Assembly: GCF_023612255.1 (NCBI RefSeq)
Contig: NZ_CP063231.1
Span: forward strand, 1,408,001 to 1,472,000
Reading direction: 5' to 3'
DNA length: 64,000 bases
Origin: Luteibacter flocculans
GTDB lineage: Bacteria > Pseudomonadota > Gammaproteobacteria > Xanthomonadales > Rhodanobacteraceae
In this document: piece after piece, positions 43,301-54,000 of the stretch
How the letters are laid out: each line of letters opens with the position of its first letter
How positions within the stretch are numbered: the stretch's first letter is position 1
Notes under the pieces: generated by a model
The model's database searches: none
Told to the model about the DNA's origin: nothing
Seen by the model: the letters and a program-made list of their open reading frames with translations, nothing else
Program-made: the position numbers and the translations under genes

Positions 43301-44969
43301 ACCGGCGTGGGTGCCCGTCCAACTCGCGGGCACGGCACGCGAGCGCCCTCGTCATGTATGGGTGCTCGGCCTCGACACGGCTGGGCTCGCGGCAGCGATG
43401 CCGACGGCGGACATCCATGCGTTACCCCTGGTCAGCACGGCGGAAGACGCGTTCGGTGCCTGGGTGCTCGCCTGTTTCGAGCGGCTGTCCGCACTGCGTG
43501 CGCCTGCGCTGTTGCAATGCGTCGTCGCGGGCGATGCAGCCGATCTCGCCATCGGCCTGGAAGGCATGTTGCGCACCGTAAGCCACGAACGTCCGGGGCT
43601 CGACACCCAATGGGTCGTCGTCCCTGCCGGATCGGACGACGCCAGCGTGGCCGCGTGGCTCGATCGAGCCGCCTGCGATCCGCCGAAGCCGGTGCTCAAG
43701 GTATCGGCCGATGGGACATGGATGGCATGGCAGCGCAGCGCTGTCGAAGTGGACGCTTCCCCCGCGCCGTGCGCGTATCGCGAACACGGAGTGTTCCTCA
43801 TCACCGGAGGACTTGGCGGTTTGGGTACCCTGTTTGCGCGCGACATTCTCACGCGAACCCGGCACGCCAAGGTCGTGCTCAGCGGACGCGCGATGCCGGA
43901 AGGTGAGCGTCGTACGCGCATCGATGCGCTCAGGCGCGAAGGCGGCGATCGGGTAAGGTTCGCGGCGCTCGATCTCGACGACGCGGCCTCGGTGCGCAAG
44001 GCCATCGACGCGATCGTGCAGGCGGAAGGGCGGCTCGATGGCGTCATTCACGCCGCCGGCATGACAGATGACGGGCGCACGGAAAGCAAGAGCCGCGCGT
44101 CGATCCACGCGGTGCTCGCGCCCAAGTGGCGTGGCACGGTCCATCTCGATCACGCCACACGGCATCTGGGTATGGATTTCTTCGTGCTGTTTTCCTCGGT
44201 GGTGGGCACCTTGGGCAACCCGGGACAATTCGACTACGCCGCGGCAAACGGCTTCATGGACGCCTATGCGGCGCGTCGCTGCGCGGAGGGCGCCACCGGC
44301 TGGTCCTCGATCGGGTGGCCGCTGTGGGCGGACGGCGGCATGCATGTGGCGCAGGACGTCCAGGCGGCCGTCCGCGCGCATACGGGCATGGAGCCGCTGC
44401 CGACGTCCATCGGCATCCACGCCTTCCATCACTGCCTCGCGAGCCGGTACGCCCAGCCGCTGGTGATGTTCGGCAGGCCCGATGCGCTGCGCACCACGCT
44501 TGAAGGCAAGGCACGCGTCGCGGCGCCAGCGATGGTGGGTGCCCTGGACGAGGCGCATGTCGCAGCAGTGCGCGAACGCATCCTCGCCGTTGTGGTGGAC
44601 ACCCTGCTGGTGCCGGCCGGGGACATGGACCCGCAGGCGCCGCTGAGCGACTACGGCCTGGACTCGATCGGTATCGCGAACCTGTTCCGCGGCGTGAACC
44701 GTTCGCTCGGTATCGAACTGGCGCCGTCCACGCTGTTCGAGCACCCGTCACTGGATGCGCTGGCGCGTCACGTCGCCAGCCTGGTAGCGCCGGTGCCCGT
44801 CGCAACGGGCGCCACGCAGCACGCCGACGACGATGAGGTGGAAATCGTGTTCGACATCGACGATGCCGAGCCGATCACGGAGGGTGAGCCGGATGCGATG
44901 GCCTTGCTCGACGCGGTGCTGTGGCGTGAGGGGGATGAAGAGGAAGGCTACGAGCGCGTGACGTTCTGA
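34320..44969 (+). CDS. Trans-AT polyketide synthase 1: LPG/GNAT-like, PLP lyase, KS-DH-KR-ACP, KS-KR-ACP
   Basis: 3549 aa from GTG 34320, with TAAGGA ~8 nt before it; the upstream frame overlaps the ACP gene and is a shadow. Domains (residues): DUF2156/LPG-synthase-C-like acyl- or aminoacyl-transferase fold ~25-345 (MDLEFYGDDMPRGGLEF, FSMGGTYG). Tryptophanase/tyrosine phenol-lyase-like PLP domain ~430-800, with SGR phosphate loop, DATR (Asp589, Arg592) and Schiff-base Lys631 in LAKDFCVDRGG. KS 861-1280 (Cys1027, His1162, His1202). DH ~1464-1745 (His1494, Asp1660; the Gly of HxxxGxxxxP is Asp). KR ~1968-2220 (Tyr2115). ACP Ser2270. KS from 2373 (Cys2543). KR from ~3157 (Tyr3306). ACP Ser3449. 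The tail is acidic. There is no AT, so malonyl loading is in trans. Module 1 should give an alkene, module 2 a hydroxyl. Confidence 0.93.
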   Translation: MSEIRAASGVSRSATTSTQDKGTKAPLLVRACDLDNDPRWSAWATALFETYRNEGAASRGIAHIAPNLFIDAARSGYFRYARRGRVLLVYAFIGPDASFGTAARELLAHCDAKGYQLNFLSPRPIDAIGDRVFSATPFGVVQRLEDIDAFTLAGGAMHRLRYQVTGFQKAGRCTVEEYVCGTDSAVAADIARVIDAWCSKKTKINPLVHTAREEILAGTLHPRHRLFLTRLDGVLQNVVLISPLSDRDNGYLMDLEFYGDDMPRGGLEFAIVHIIKVLADEGRKVFSMGGTYGCRIETSPTADPAVDALLDDLHKQGIFNDQGNFQFKNKFRPLNRTIYLCRPMDAGRADSVIDIIMMIADPSRSPTVADDHTPLEPFDTTDATGVGETTEAILAVHDMPDSPRLRALSEAGFNPLGIAAADVPFDVKSDSWAQVPSDTKASRMAVLHEALQQPVDVDGVLRKVFPYDAFVLTESGRSAEEAFYRAFQRRGRVLQNIVFPTNLAHQIAAGFTPKELPVTGFAGFQCVANGRGDIDLERLPAMLASMPQDIAMVFVELANNAAGGVSVSLDHLRAVRDLVRPHGIPLVIDATRILENVRLAQRQDGREDADVWGDVRAWMECADAAIVSLAKDFCVDRGGLVCLRDQAQARAVRDEAQRQGTALHAMDRKLVALALRERGELVARVDERMATVRALAALCAEFGVPVADPAGGHCVVIDAGQCEAFRGADDPAAAFCAWLYLASGIRAGRHSTGMQRGEGVRSLVRLAVPLGWSAETAERFLAAARAAFARVVNVPVLRVIDGKQGFGDAMVRYAAEGFRRVELAALHKGQDTVTAVQGRSEHVADAAASDERRDEDGPRPDDIAIVGMAGRYPGAKHVGQLWENLRAGVDGITLLPEDRWERRLRYGEAARYRGGFIDEVDRFDSLFFNIPPKDAERLDPQERLFVEVAWEALEDAGYYPEAIARSPEGNRVGVFVGAVWAMYQSVGVEERHVGHSAAPNSFLWSIANRVSYAMNFSGPSLTVDTACSSSLTALYLACEAIRHGECTSALVGGVNLDLHRSKWDINWSGGALSPDGVCRSFGQGANGYVAGEGVGALYVKPLAQALADGDQVHGVIRGIAVNHGGRTSGFIVPNPKAQAQLVQAAMERAGVAPGTIGYIEAHGTGTELGDPLEMSALNTAFRDAGMREASCSVGSLKSNIGHLEAAAGVAGVTKVLLQMRHRELVPSLHSSVLNEHIDFRGSPFRIQQRAESWEPMVPGAPLRAGISSFGAGGANAHVILERYEPASSAQEEGVPSALVFPLSARTEAQLSDMAARLQGFLDADAGKTALVDIAFTLQVGRKPFEHRLAIAASSATELSTRLGMFLAGRKHAAVAAGSGKTADPVLRLLSRSERQAMSAMLASGADANKLARLWADGLLADWQHAAIAAKGRRVSLPTYPFADKRHWVPDEPPAHGTAGGLPALHPLIDGNESTFDRQVFRKSFHDRDFFIYDHKVMDVPTLPGVAYLELARKAGELAAGMPVRRLRNILWVSPIAVRGNVHEARVELLPGADGVAFEVYSEGTGGNRILHSQGKLGYAASAGDEASSVDLDAIRARCRKVAESDAVYPRFRDLGLDLGPSFQSLREVYKGDGEALGLLRLPASRRGDLASLLLHPSLIDGALQAGVAAELVAGDARMLVPFSIGEVEILGAPGETCWTWVTEVRDERAATSAVSRKNVTILDPDGHVLVRIREATGVPIGEVHKPSAAASDDVSTHVYLPTWDESPAVATATPDGAILVLDDAAETSEALARLHTGMVARVSLGERFAQTGDRLFQVRPGNADDMDRVMEVTGVPALAITTGAHDDEGLIDRVFGLYQSLARRRLERPVRVLHGIAAVGAGRPRQQALVGLLRSLRLENPRIDGSVVEWDGDPADAMGLARVLMAESLWSDSAWIRHVGGSRQTPKLARRDEVTAPTEQGAALARGGTWFITGGAGGLGMIFADWLASTLDARVVLMGRSEPSAELTARFAAWRDAGADAIYVRGDVSCRDDVARCVAEARARFGPLHGIIHSAGVLRDGYLRQATREDFDAVLAPKVDGTRFLDEATQDDPLACFVLCSSMAALGGNAGQTAYAYANHYMDDFAAAREVARSAGERQGHTLSVNWSLWADGGMRLDAATQRMFLDSLGVAPLPKDRALACFESVLSAGHSQVAIVEGMRDRIERAWGIRKEKPRTSQPAASATAAATTGNDLAVAVRGRLRQIAMDMLKLDAEDIATDSVLLDLGFDSIGLTTYANAINQAYGVEVTPVLFFDYPCIADVAGYLCSDCATQVAAVHAASSTETSSSAATPATLMPAIGSGEPVFGRKASAVVAGEAPVMASRSSGNRFRDMPIAIVGMAGVMPGSDDLDAFWQHLDAGDDLISVIPRDRWNWEDYFGDPFKEANRSNSKWGGFMNEVDKFDPLFFGISRREAQMMDPQQRIFLETVWKAVEDSGHKVSDLSGTRTGLFVGVATNDYVDVMNRHDIDLDGYSASGNSHSVLANRISFLLNLRGPSAPIDTACSSSLVALHRAIESIHTGSCDMALVGGVQVMLSPGAYISFGMAGMLSNDGRCKTFDKRADGYVRGEGSGAIFIKPLDRAERDGDHIYAVIRATAENHGGRVTTLTAPNSNAQAELLVDAYTKAEVPISDVGYIECHGTGTSLGDPIEIQALKKAFAELHARQGTTPAEAYCGLSSAKTNIGHLETAAGIAGILRAVLALRARRIPANVHFEEVNPYIDLKASPFYIASGTRDWSAPCRAGVDRPRVAGISSFGFGGANAHVVIEEYVPAPMPVSPPRERVYPLSARDEVRLREYVTRMLDHVARDPDIDLGRLAWTLQVGRDPMQARVAVVATDRASLLDAWRGVLAGAPSRAAWAGTVKGEVDMAELPSTVDASSLAAAWVAGARIDWSARWDGPTPRRLALPPYPFARERCWLPGVEGFRRDASAAKAADVTDVPLAVTPVDASVTLLAVPAWVPVQLAGTARERPRHVWVLGLDTAGLAAAMPTADIHALPLVSTAEDAFGAWVLACFERLSALRAPALLQCVVAGDAADLAIGLEGMLRTVSHERPGLDTQWVVVPAGSDDASVAAWLDRAACDPPKPVLKVSADGTWMAWQRSAVEVDASPAPCAYREHGVFLITGGLGGLGTLFARDILTRTRHAKVVLSGRAMPEGERRTRIDALRREGGDRVRFAALDLDDAASVRKAIDAIVQAEGRLDGVIHAAGMTDDGRTESKSRASIHAVLAPKWRGTVHLDHATRHLGMDFFVLFSSVVGTLGNPGQFDYAAANGFMDAYAARRCAEGATGWSSIGWPLWADGGMHVAQDVQAAVRAHTGMEPLPTSIGIHAFHHCLASRYAQPLVMFGRPDALRTTLEGKARVAAPAMVGALDEAHVAAVRERILAVVVDTLLVPAGDMDPQAPLSDYGLDSIGIANLFRGVNRSLGIELAPSTLFEHPSLDALARHVASLVAPVPVATGATQHADDDEVEIVFDIDDAEPITEGEPDAMALLDAVLWREGDEEEGYERVTF

Positions 44970-45055
44970 TGGAGCTCGGCGTACGACCGGGCGAGTAGTG
45001 GGTAGGGGTGGCGTTTTTGCATGGGCACGAAGCGTGTCCTGGTTGGGGGAAAAGG

Positions 45056-48000
45056 ATGTTGGATCCAGCACGCTGTATCGTCGCGTTTCTCGCGGCGCCG
45101 CTCCGGGATGCCCTGCAGGCCGGACGAGCGCCGGATGGCGCCCGCCCCGTCCTCGACGGCCTGGGCCTGGGCGCGTGGATCGACGATGGGACGGCCCCGG
45201 TAACATCGTTTTACGGTGCGGACGCGACAACGCGTGCCGATCTCGTGGCGCGCTGGCATGCGATCACGTCGTCGGATGCTCCATGCACCCATGCCCTCGC
45301 CGTGCTGGCGGCGGCAACGTTGCACGAGACGGGTGCGAGCACGGTTGAGACGTCACTCGCCGCCTTGCCGCCGGACGTCGCGAATGCGCTTCGCCACGTC
45401 ATGGCGGTGGTGGGTTGGGACGTCGCCGACGCGTCGTCGCTGATCTTCTCGTCGAGGATGACCGCAGCGGTGGCCTGCCGAGGGGGCCTGCTCGCCTGCG
45501 CTACGGGCGATGTCGCAACGGCAGCGGCAAGCCTCGATGCCTATGCACTGCGCTTGGCAGCGACGGGAATGGTGCCACCGGAAGCGACGGAAACCGCAGA
45601 GACGGACGCTCCGCCTGCCGCGCATGCACACGCTGCACCGGCGACACCACTGGGGGCGCTGGTGGCGATGCTCGATGCTGCGGCGGGACGGCAGCCATCC
45701 ACTGCAGCCGAGGTGCTGGAATCGGCGGGTGCGCGCGGGTTCTACGACGAAGGCGACCGGTTGCCGTACGCCGAGGGAGCGCCGCTCTTCGGTGCCTATC
45801 GCTGGGCGCGGCATCCCTCACGTGTGCGCCGCGCGACGCTGGCGGATTTGCCCCGTCTTCTCGAGCTGGAACACCTCTGCTGGGATCACACACGCAGCGA
45901 CGAGACGGTGCTGCGTCGTCGCATCGATACGTATCCTGCAGGCCAGTTCGTCATCGAGATCGATGGTGCCGTGGCGGGATGCGTGTACAGCCAACGCGTC
46001 GTCACGACGGACGCACTCACCACGGTCACTGCGTACGACGTACATACCTTGCACCGGGCCGATGGTGGCCTGGTGCAGCTGCTTGCGATCAACATCGATC
46101 CACGTTGGCAGGATCAGCGGCTCGGCGATCGCCTGCTCGAATTCCTGCTGCGCCTGGCAACGGTCACCGAAGGCGTGGAGGGCGTGGTCGGCGTCACCTT
46201 GTGCAAGCGCTTCGACGGCGCAAGCCAAGATGACTTCGATACGTATGTCCAGCGCGATGGCACGGGGCAGGACCCGGTGCTCGCTTTTCATCAGGCACAC
46301 GGCGCGTCCATCGTGCGCGCAGTACCGGGGTATCGCCCCGACGATGCAGTCAATCGGACCAACGGCGTACTGGTCGCCTACGATCTCGTCGATCGCCTTG
46401 CACGCATCCGCGCCGCGTGTCCTTCGGGCAGCGCGCCGCTTGCGGGTGCATCGGAGCGCGATCTTGCGCGTTGGGTGGGGCAACGCGTGAAAGCCTTGCT
46501 CGGAAACGACAGCGCGGCTTACGCCGCGGAACGGCCGCTCATGGAAATGGGGGTGGATTCCGCAGGCCTTCTGGCCCTGCAGCGCGACCTGGAAGGCGCT
46601 CTGGGCCGCGCCTTGCCCGGTGCCTTCTTCTTCGAACACAACACCGTCGCGCGCATCGCCGCGGCACTCGGCATCCGCGACGTCGCGCCCGCGCCCGCGC
46701 CGATGGTCACCGCGCCGGCGCGCACGGCGGCGCCAATGGATGTGCGTGCCGGCGATATCGCCATCGTCGGCGTGGCCTGTCGGCTACCCGGAGGCGTCGC
46801 GTCGCCCGACGCCTTGTGGAAGGCGTTGGACGAGGGAACGAACCTGATCGGCAGCTATCCGGCGTCGCGTGGACGCTGGGCGTCGCCGTCCCGGTATCCG
46901 GGCATCGACCGGGGCGGTTTCGTCACGGATATCGAAGCGTTCGATGCGGCGTTTTTCCGCATCTCGCCGGCCGAGGCGCGCCTCATGGACCCCCAGCAGC
47001 GGCTCGTGCTGGAACTGGCATGGCAAAGCCTCGAGGATGCAGGCGTCGTACCGGCATCGCTCGCCGGCAGGGACGTCGGTGTATTCGTGGGTGCGAGCAA
47101 CGCCGACTACAGCCGCCTGTTGCAGGAACAGGGCGAGGACGCCGAGGCGCATCTGGGCGTCGCCAGTTCGCTCGCTGTCATCGCCAATCGCGTGTCGTAC
47201 TTCTTCGATCTCGGCGGCCCGAGCCTGCTGCTCGATACGGCGTGCTCGTCATCGCTCGTGGCGCTGCATACCGCGGTGCAATCGCTACGCCGTGGCGAAT
47301 GCTCCAGCGCGCTCGTGGCGGGCGTGAACGTGATCTGCCACCCCGATCTGTCCGTGGCCTATCACAAGGCCGGCATGCTCTCGCCGGACGGGTTGTGCAA
47401 GGTGTTCGATGCACGGGCGGACGGCTACGTGCGCGCCGAGGGAGCCGTGGCGATGTACCTGAAGCCACTGGCCGATGCATTGGCCGATGGCGACCCGGTG
47501 CAGGGCGTGGTGCGTGGTACGGCCATCAACCACGGTGGTCTCGCCAGCGGGCTTACCGTACCCAATCCGCGCAAGCAGCGCGATCTTCTGCTCGCGGCTT
47601 GGCGGGACGCCGACATCGACGCGTCGGCCATCGGTTACCTCGAAGCCCACGGTACGGGGACATCGCTGGGCGATCCGATCGAAGTCGAGGCGATCCGCGG
47701 TGCGCGTGCCGCTGCCGGGCTGGCTGGAAGTACCGCGCCCTGCGGCATCGGTTCGTTGAAGAGCCAGCTCGGCCACTTGGAATCCGCCGCCGGCTTGGCC
47801 GGGGTGCTCAAGGTCGTGCTTACCCTTCGCCACGATCATGTGCCTGCGACGCTGCATTTCAATCATCTCAATCCGAAGATCCAGCTGACGGACGGGCTGC
47901 GGGTGCAGTCGCCTGCCGCACCCTGGCCCGACGGGCCACGTATCGCTGGCGTCAGCAGTTTCGGATCGGGCGGCGCGAACGCGCACGCAGTCGTTGCTGC

Positions 48001-51000
48001 GTATCCAGAGACGATGGCGGCCGAACCTTCCGAGGGGCCGCACCTGTTCGTGCTGTCCGCTCATGATCCGGAGCGCCTGCGGGTTGCGGTGGCACGTGCG
48101 GTGGACTGGCTGGAGGGTGACGGACGCCACGCGCCGTTTGCAGCAGCGATCCGTACGTGGCAATGCGGTCGCACCGCGTTGCCGCACCGTATCGCGTTGC
48201 GTGTCGAGCGCCGCGAGCAACTGGTGGAGCGCCTGCGCGCATGGCTTGCTGGCGCGACGCAGGTCGATGATCTTTGGTCGGGTGACACCTCCGGCGCAAT
48301 CGACGGCCTGGACATGTGGCGCACGCCTGCTGCGCAGGCGTTGATTGCCCATGCCGCTCGCGAGGGCGATCTCACCCAACTGGCGACGCTGTGGGCGCGG
48401 GGTGTACCGGTGGACTGGTCGACGCTGCATGCATCACGGCAACGGATCGCCGGGCTTCCGTCGTATCCGTTCGCGCGCGACCGTCACTGGATCGATGCCG
48501 CTTCCGACGGGCTGGTATCCGCCGCGGGCCTCCACCCGATGTTGCACGTCAACGTTTCCGGTCTCTCGGGCGCGGCGTATACGTCGTCGTTCCGCGGAAG
48601 CGAACCGTTCCTTGCCGACCATCGTGTCCGGATCGGCGATCGCGTCGATCCGGTGCTGCCGGCTGTTGCGTACGTCGAAATGATGTGCGCCGCCTTCGAA
48701 CGCGCCACGCCTGTGGCAGAGCGCGGCAGTGGCATCGCCTTGACCCATGTGGCCTGGATGGCGCCGCTCATCGTGCGCAGCCCGGCGCAGGTGCACGTTG
48801 TCCTCAGCGTCGACGACGCGGGTAGCGTGCGTTGCGATATCGCGAGTGGCGACGAGGCACGCGTACCGCACGGTGTAGGCCACCTTGCATGGGCGTCCGA
48901 CGACACGCCGGAGGCGGTCGATCTCGCCTCGCTGCGAGCGCGCCTTGACGACGCGTCGGACGCAGGCTCGCTCTATGCACGGCTGGAAGAGCTGGGTTTG
49001 ATCTACGGCCCGGCGCACCGCGCCTTGGCTCGGTTGCGCCAGGGCCGCGACGAAGTACTTGCTGAACTGGTGTTGCCGCCATCGTTGCTCGCGACGGCTG
49101 GCGCGTATCGCTTGCATCCGTCGCTGGCGGATGCCGCCTTGCAGGCCTGTCTCGGTCTTCAAGGCGGATCGGACGCCGAGCCTCGGCTGCCATTTTCGGT
49201 CGAGCATGCCTGGATACGCTGCGACGGCTCCCGCTTGCCGAGCGTCGCCTGGATACGTCGCGCGGGCGAAGGCGACGAGCGAATCGATATCGATCTATGC
49301 GCGGAGGACGGCACGGTCGTCGCCGCGTGGCGCGGTTTCAGCACGCGCCGCATCGTCGCGACTGCCGCACCGCGCGTGCAGATCGGTGCCTCGACGTGGC
49401 AGGCCATCGTTGACGAGGCACCCGCACTGCCATGGCAGCGCCGAGTGCGTCTCACTCTCGGGACTCGCGCCTGGCCTTCGGCGACGCGGCTTGCGGTCGA
49501 GCCCACGGACGTCGTGGCGGTGGTCACAGCGTGTCTTGCCCATATCCAGGCGTCGTTCGCGACGCGTGACGCCGAACCCTGCCTGTTTCAGATCGGCATC
49601 GACGAAGGCTCCGCCCTGGGTGACGGTCTTGCCGCGATGTTCCGCACGATCGCACGCGAGGAACCTCGTTGGCACGGGCAGGTGCTGGTCGCACCGGCCT
49701 CGGTCGATGGCGATGCGTTCTCTGCCTGGGCCGATGCGATGGCGGCACGGCCAGGGCTGAAGCTGGTGCGCTGGAAGACGCACGGTCTGGGAGAAACGCC
49801 GGCATGGAACTTCATGCCGGGCGTGCCCGATGGCGTGCCTTACCGAGAGCATGGCGTCTATCTCGTCACCGGCGGACTTGGGGGCATCGGGTCGCTGGTC
49901 GCCACAGACATTCTGTCCAGGGCCGCGCATGCACGTGTTGTCGTCGGTGGGCGCGGTGCTCTGGAGGGCGAACGTGCCGTGCGCTTCGAACGACTTCGTC
50001 GGCGCTTTGGCGAACGCATCGACTATCGTTCGATGGATCTCGCCGACGATACGAACGTCGCTGCCGCCATAGCGGGCATCGTCGCTTCGCATGGCGCACT
50101 TCACGGGGTATTTCATGCTGCGGGAACCACACGCGATGCGTTCGTCAGGGGCAAGGCGCTCGATGACGTAGCCGCGGTGCTGGCACCGAAGGTGGCCGGT
50201 ACGCTGTCGCTGGACGCTGCGACCGTCCGGCTCGCATTGGACACGTTCGTCTGCTTCTCGTCGACGACGGCTGCGCTCGGTCAGGTCGGTCAGGCCGACT
50301 ATGCGGCGGCGAACGGATTCATGGATGGCTTCGCGCGGCTGCGCAACATGCGCGTGGCTGCGGGAGAGCGACACGGGCGGACGCTCTCCATCGCATGGCC
50401 GCTGTGGAAGGACGGTGGCATGCGCATGGACGATGTCGCCCGGCGCGAGTGGCAAAAGGCGACCGGCATGCTGCCCCTTGGGACGGACGACGGTCTGCGC
50501 GCCCTGCGTGCAGTGCTGCTATCGGGTATCGAGCACGGCATCGTCATGTCGGGACGCGTCGACGCCTTGCAGCGCACGCTGGACGCGACCCGTAAGGCCG
50601 CCCCGGCGACGTTGCCGCGTGATGCACAAATGATCGCCGCGCCCGCGTCGGCAGGTGACGACCTTCGCGCCGCCGTGGAGACGTGGTTGCGCGGCGAGCT
50701 GGCACGGGTACTGAAGACACCGGCGGACCGCGTGCAGGCCAGTGCTGCGTTCGAGACCTTCGGCATGGACTCGATCCTGGCGATGGCGTTGACCGGTGCA
50801 TTGGAGAAGACCACCGGCCCGTTGCCCAAGACGCTCCTGTTCGAGTATCGGAACCTGAGCGAACTTGCCGGCTATCTCATGACGTCGCACGCGGACTCGC
50901 TCACGGCACGCTTTGCGGTAACGCCTGCGCAGCGTGCGGTGGCATCGGTGGCGGCGCGTACGCTGCCCGCGCCCACGGCGAAACTTCCCGCGCTTGCCCG

Positions 51001-54000
51001 TCGCGGTCAAGCGCGAGGCGCCGAGCCGATCGCCATCGTCGGCATCAGCGGTCGCTATCCGGGGGCGCCTGATCTGGCGACGTTCTGGACGAACCTGCGC
51101 GACGGGGTGGACAGCATTGTCGAGGTGCCGGCGGATCGTTGGGACTGGCGGCAGTATTACAGTGACGATCGCACGGCGGCGGGCCGGCACTACAGCCGCT
51201 GGGGCGGTTTCATCGAAGGCGTGGACGAATTCGATCCGCAGTTCTTCTCGATTGCACCGCGTGAAGCGCGCTTCATCGATCCGCAGGAGCGCATGTTCCT
51301 GCAACACGCGTGGATGGCAGTCGAGGACGCCGGTTATACGCGCGCGACGCTGCGCGGAGGCGATGAAGAGGCTGGGCGCGTCGGCGTCTACGTCGGTGTG
51401 ATGTACAGCGAATACCAGTTGTTCGGCGTGCGTGCGCAGCCGGAATCGTTGCGCATGGGCTTTGCCGGCAACGTGGCGAGCATCGCGAATCGCGTGTCCT
51501 ACGTGCTGGACCTGCATGGTCCGAGCATGACGGTCGACACGATGTGCTCGTCATCGCTGACGGCGATTCACCTTGCCTGTCAGGATCTGCGTTCGGGCGC
51601 GACCCGGATGGCGATTGCCGGTGGCGTCAATCTGACCGTGCATCCGCACAAGTACCTCATGTTGTCCGCGGGCCAGTTCATCTCCAGCGACGGCCATTGC
51701 CAGAGCTTCGGCGAAGGCGGCGACGGATACATTCCGGGCGAAGGCGTCGGCGCGGTGGTGTTGAAGCGTCTGGCCGATGCCGAGCGCGACGGCGACGTGA
51801 TTCACGGGGTGATCCGTGGCAGTGCGTTGAATCACGGTGGCCGGACCAACGGCTATACCGTGCCGAACCCGCAGGCGCAGGCAGCTGCGATCGAGCGCGC
51901 CTTGAGCGAAGCGGGTGTGGACGTGCGCCGGATCGGCTATGTCGAAGCCCACGGCACCGGTACGCGATTGGGCGATCCCATCGAAATCGCCGCCTTGTCG
52001 CGGGCGTTTGGTCCCGCGGCGGAGAAAGGTGGCTGCCTGATCGGTTCGGCCAAATCGAACATTGGCCATTGCGAAGCGGCGGCCGGCATCGCCGGGTTGA
52101 CCAAGGTGCTGTTGCAGATGCGCCATGGTCAGGTGGTGCCCTCGCTGCACTCGGCACGGCTTAATCCGCATATCGACTTTGCATCGAGTCCGTTCACGGT
52201 GAACCAGACGCTGCGGGCGTGGGAGGCGCCGGTCGTCGAGGGGCGTCGGGCGCCGCGGATGGCGGGCCTGTCGTCGTTCGGCGCGGGCGGCTCGAATGCG
52301 CACATGGTGGTGGAGGCGTACGAAGCGACCGCGATGGCGTTGCCGGACGGTCCGGTGGTGCTGGTGTTGTCCGGCCGTACCGCGGAGGCCCTGCGCGGTC
52401 GCGTGGCCGATCTTCTGACCTATCTGGAAGACCGCCCCGCGCCGCTGGCTTCGGTGGCGTGGACGCTACAGATCGGCCGCGAGGCGATGAACGAGCGGCT
52501 GGCCTGCGTGGCCGCGGACGTGCCGGGTGCGATCGGGCAGTTGCGTGCGTACCTGGAAGGCGAAGAGAGCGAAGGCCTGTTCGCCGGTCAGGCGCAGCAG
52601 CATCGTGACGCGGTGGCGTGGTTTGCCGAAGACGCGGAGCTGCGTGAAGCGGTGGCGCGCTGGGCGAGTGCGGGACGGTTGGAACGTGTGGCGCAGGCCT
52701 GGGTACGCGGCGTGGAAATCCCCTGGTCCGCACTGCATGGCGGGCGGACGCTGCCGAAGACGAGCCTGCCGACGTATCCGTTTGCCCGCGAGCGCTATTG
52801 GCTGGATCTGCCAAAGGCCGATATCGCACCAGGCGCATCGCGGCTGCATCCGCTGCTGCACGAGAACGTGTCGGATCTGCGTGGGCAGCGTTTCCGCTCG
52901 CGCTTTGGCGAGGCGATCGGTGCGTGGGACGTGCTGGAAATGGCACGTGCCGCAGCCGTACGTGCGCTGGGTGTGGACGATGCCACGCCGTTGGGTCTGT
53001 ACGACGTGGCGTGGTTCGATACGCCGCGTCACGACGACGTGCTCGACGTGCAGGTGTGGCAGGACGACGACGGCATGTTGGGTTTCGCCGTCACCCGCGA
53101 CGATGCCGACGAGACTTTGCTGGCCGAGGGCGGCGTGGACATCGCCGCGACCATGCCATCCGCCGATGCGAGCCTGGAATCGCTGCGCCAACAGCTACCG
53201 CTATTTGAAGCGGACCATCACGAAGGCGCAGACGACTACCTGCTGCTCGCGAACGGCGAATGGTCAGGTATCGCTTCGGTGCTCGATCGCGTGGCATCGC
53301 CGACGTCGCTTGCGGCCATGCTGTGTGGATCGGCATGGCCGCAACAGGCATGGCTTCGCATACGCAGGCAGACCGGGAGCGTGCGCGTCGATATGTATGC
53401 TGGTGACGGTACGTATTGTGCGCGTCTCGATGACGTGCGCATCGATGCGCCGATGGCTCGCGTCGATGCTCAGGACGAGGCCGAGAAAGCAAAGACGATC
53501 GAGCAACCGTGGTGCGCCGGCCCCGCCTGGGTGCGGACCATCGGCGGCGCGCGCGCGGACGACGCGATCACGGCTCGCGAGGCTTCCGTGATTGCCAAGC
53601 CGCGTATTGCGCTGGACGCCTTGGACGCGTCGGGCAGCGGCTTCGGGGGATGGATCGCCTCCCGGCCACGCATTGCCTTGCCTGCCACCGTTCACGGCGA
53701 CGACACGGTGGCGACGAGCGAAGTCCGCGTGGATGACGTGGCGAAAGGCGTGGCACGCCTTGGGATTTCAGCGGCAGGCGGCATGATCTCGGCCGCGGTG
53801 CACGACGCAGTGCTCGCTGCGCTCGCCCATGTCGCGACGCGTACGGATCTGCGCGTCCTGCTCGTTGCCTTGGATGCCGAGAGTGGAGCTTTCGAGACGA
53901 TGGGCTTCGCGCGCGACGTCGCCGCCCAGCTTTCCGCGCTGCCATGCGCTGCGGTGGGGTTGTGTCGCGGCGACGCGATCGGCGCGTCGTGGTGGTTGGC

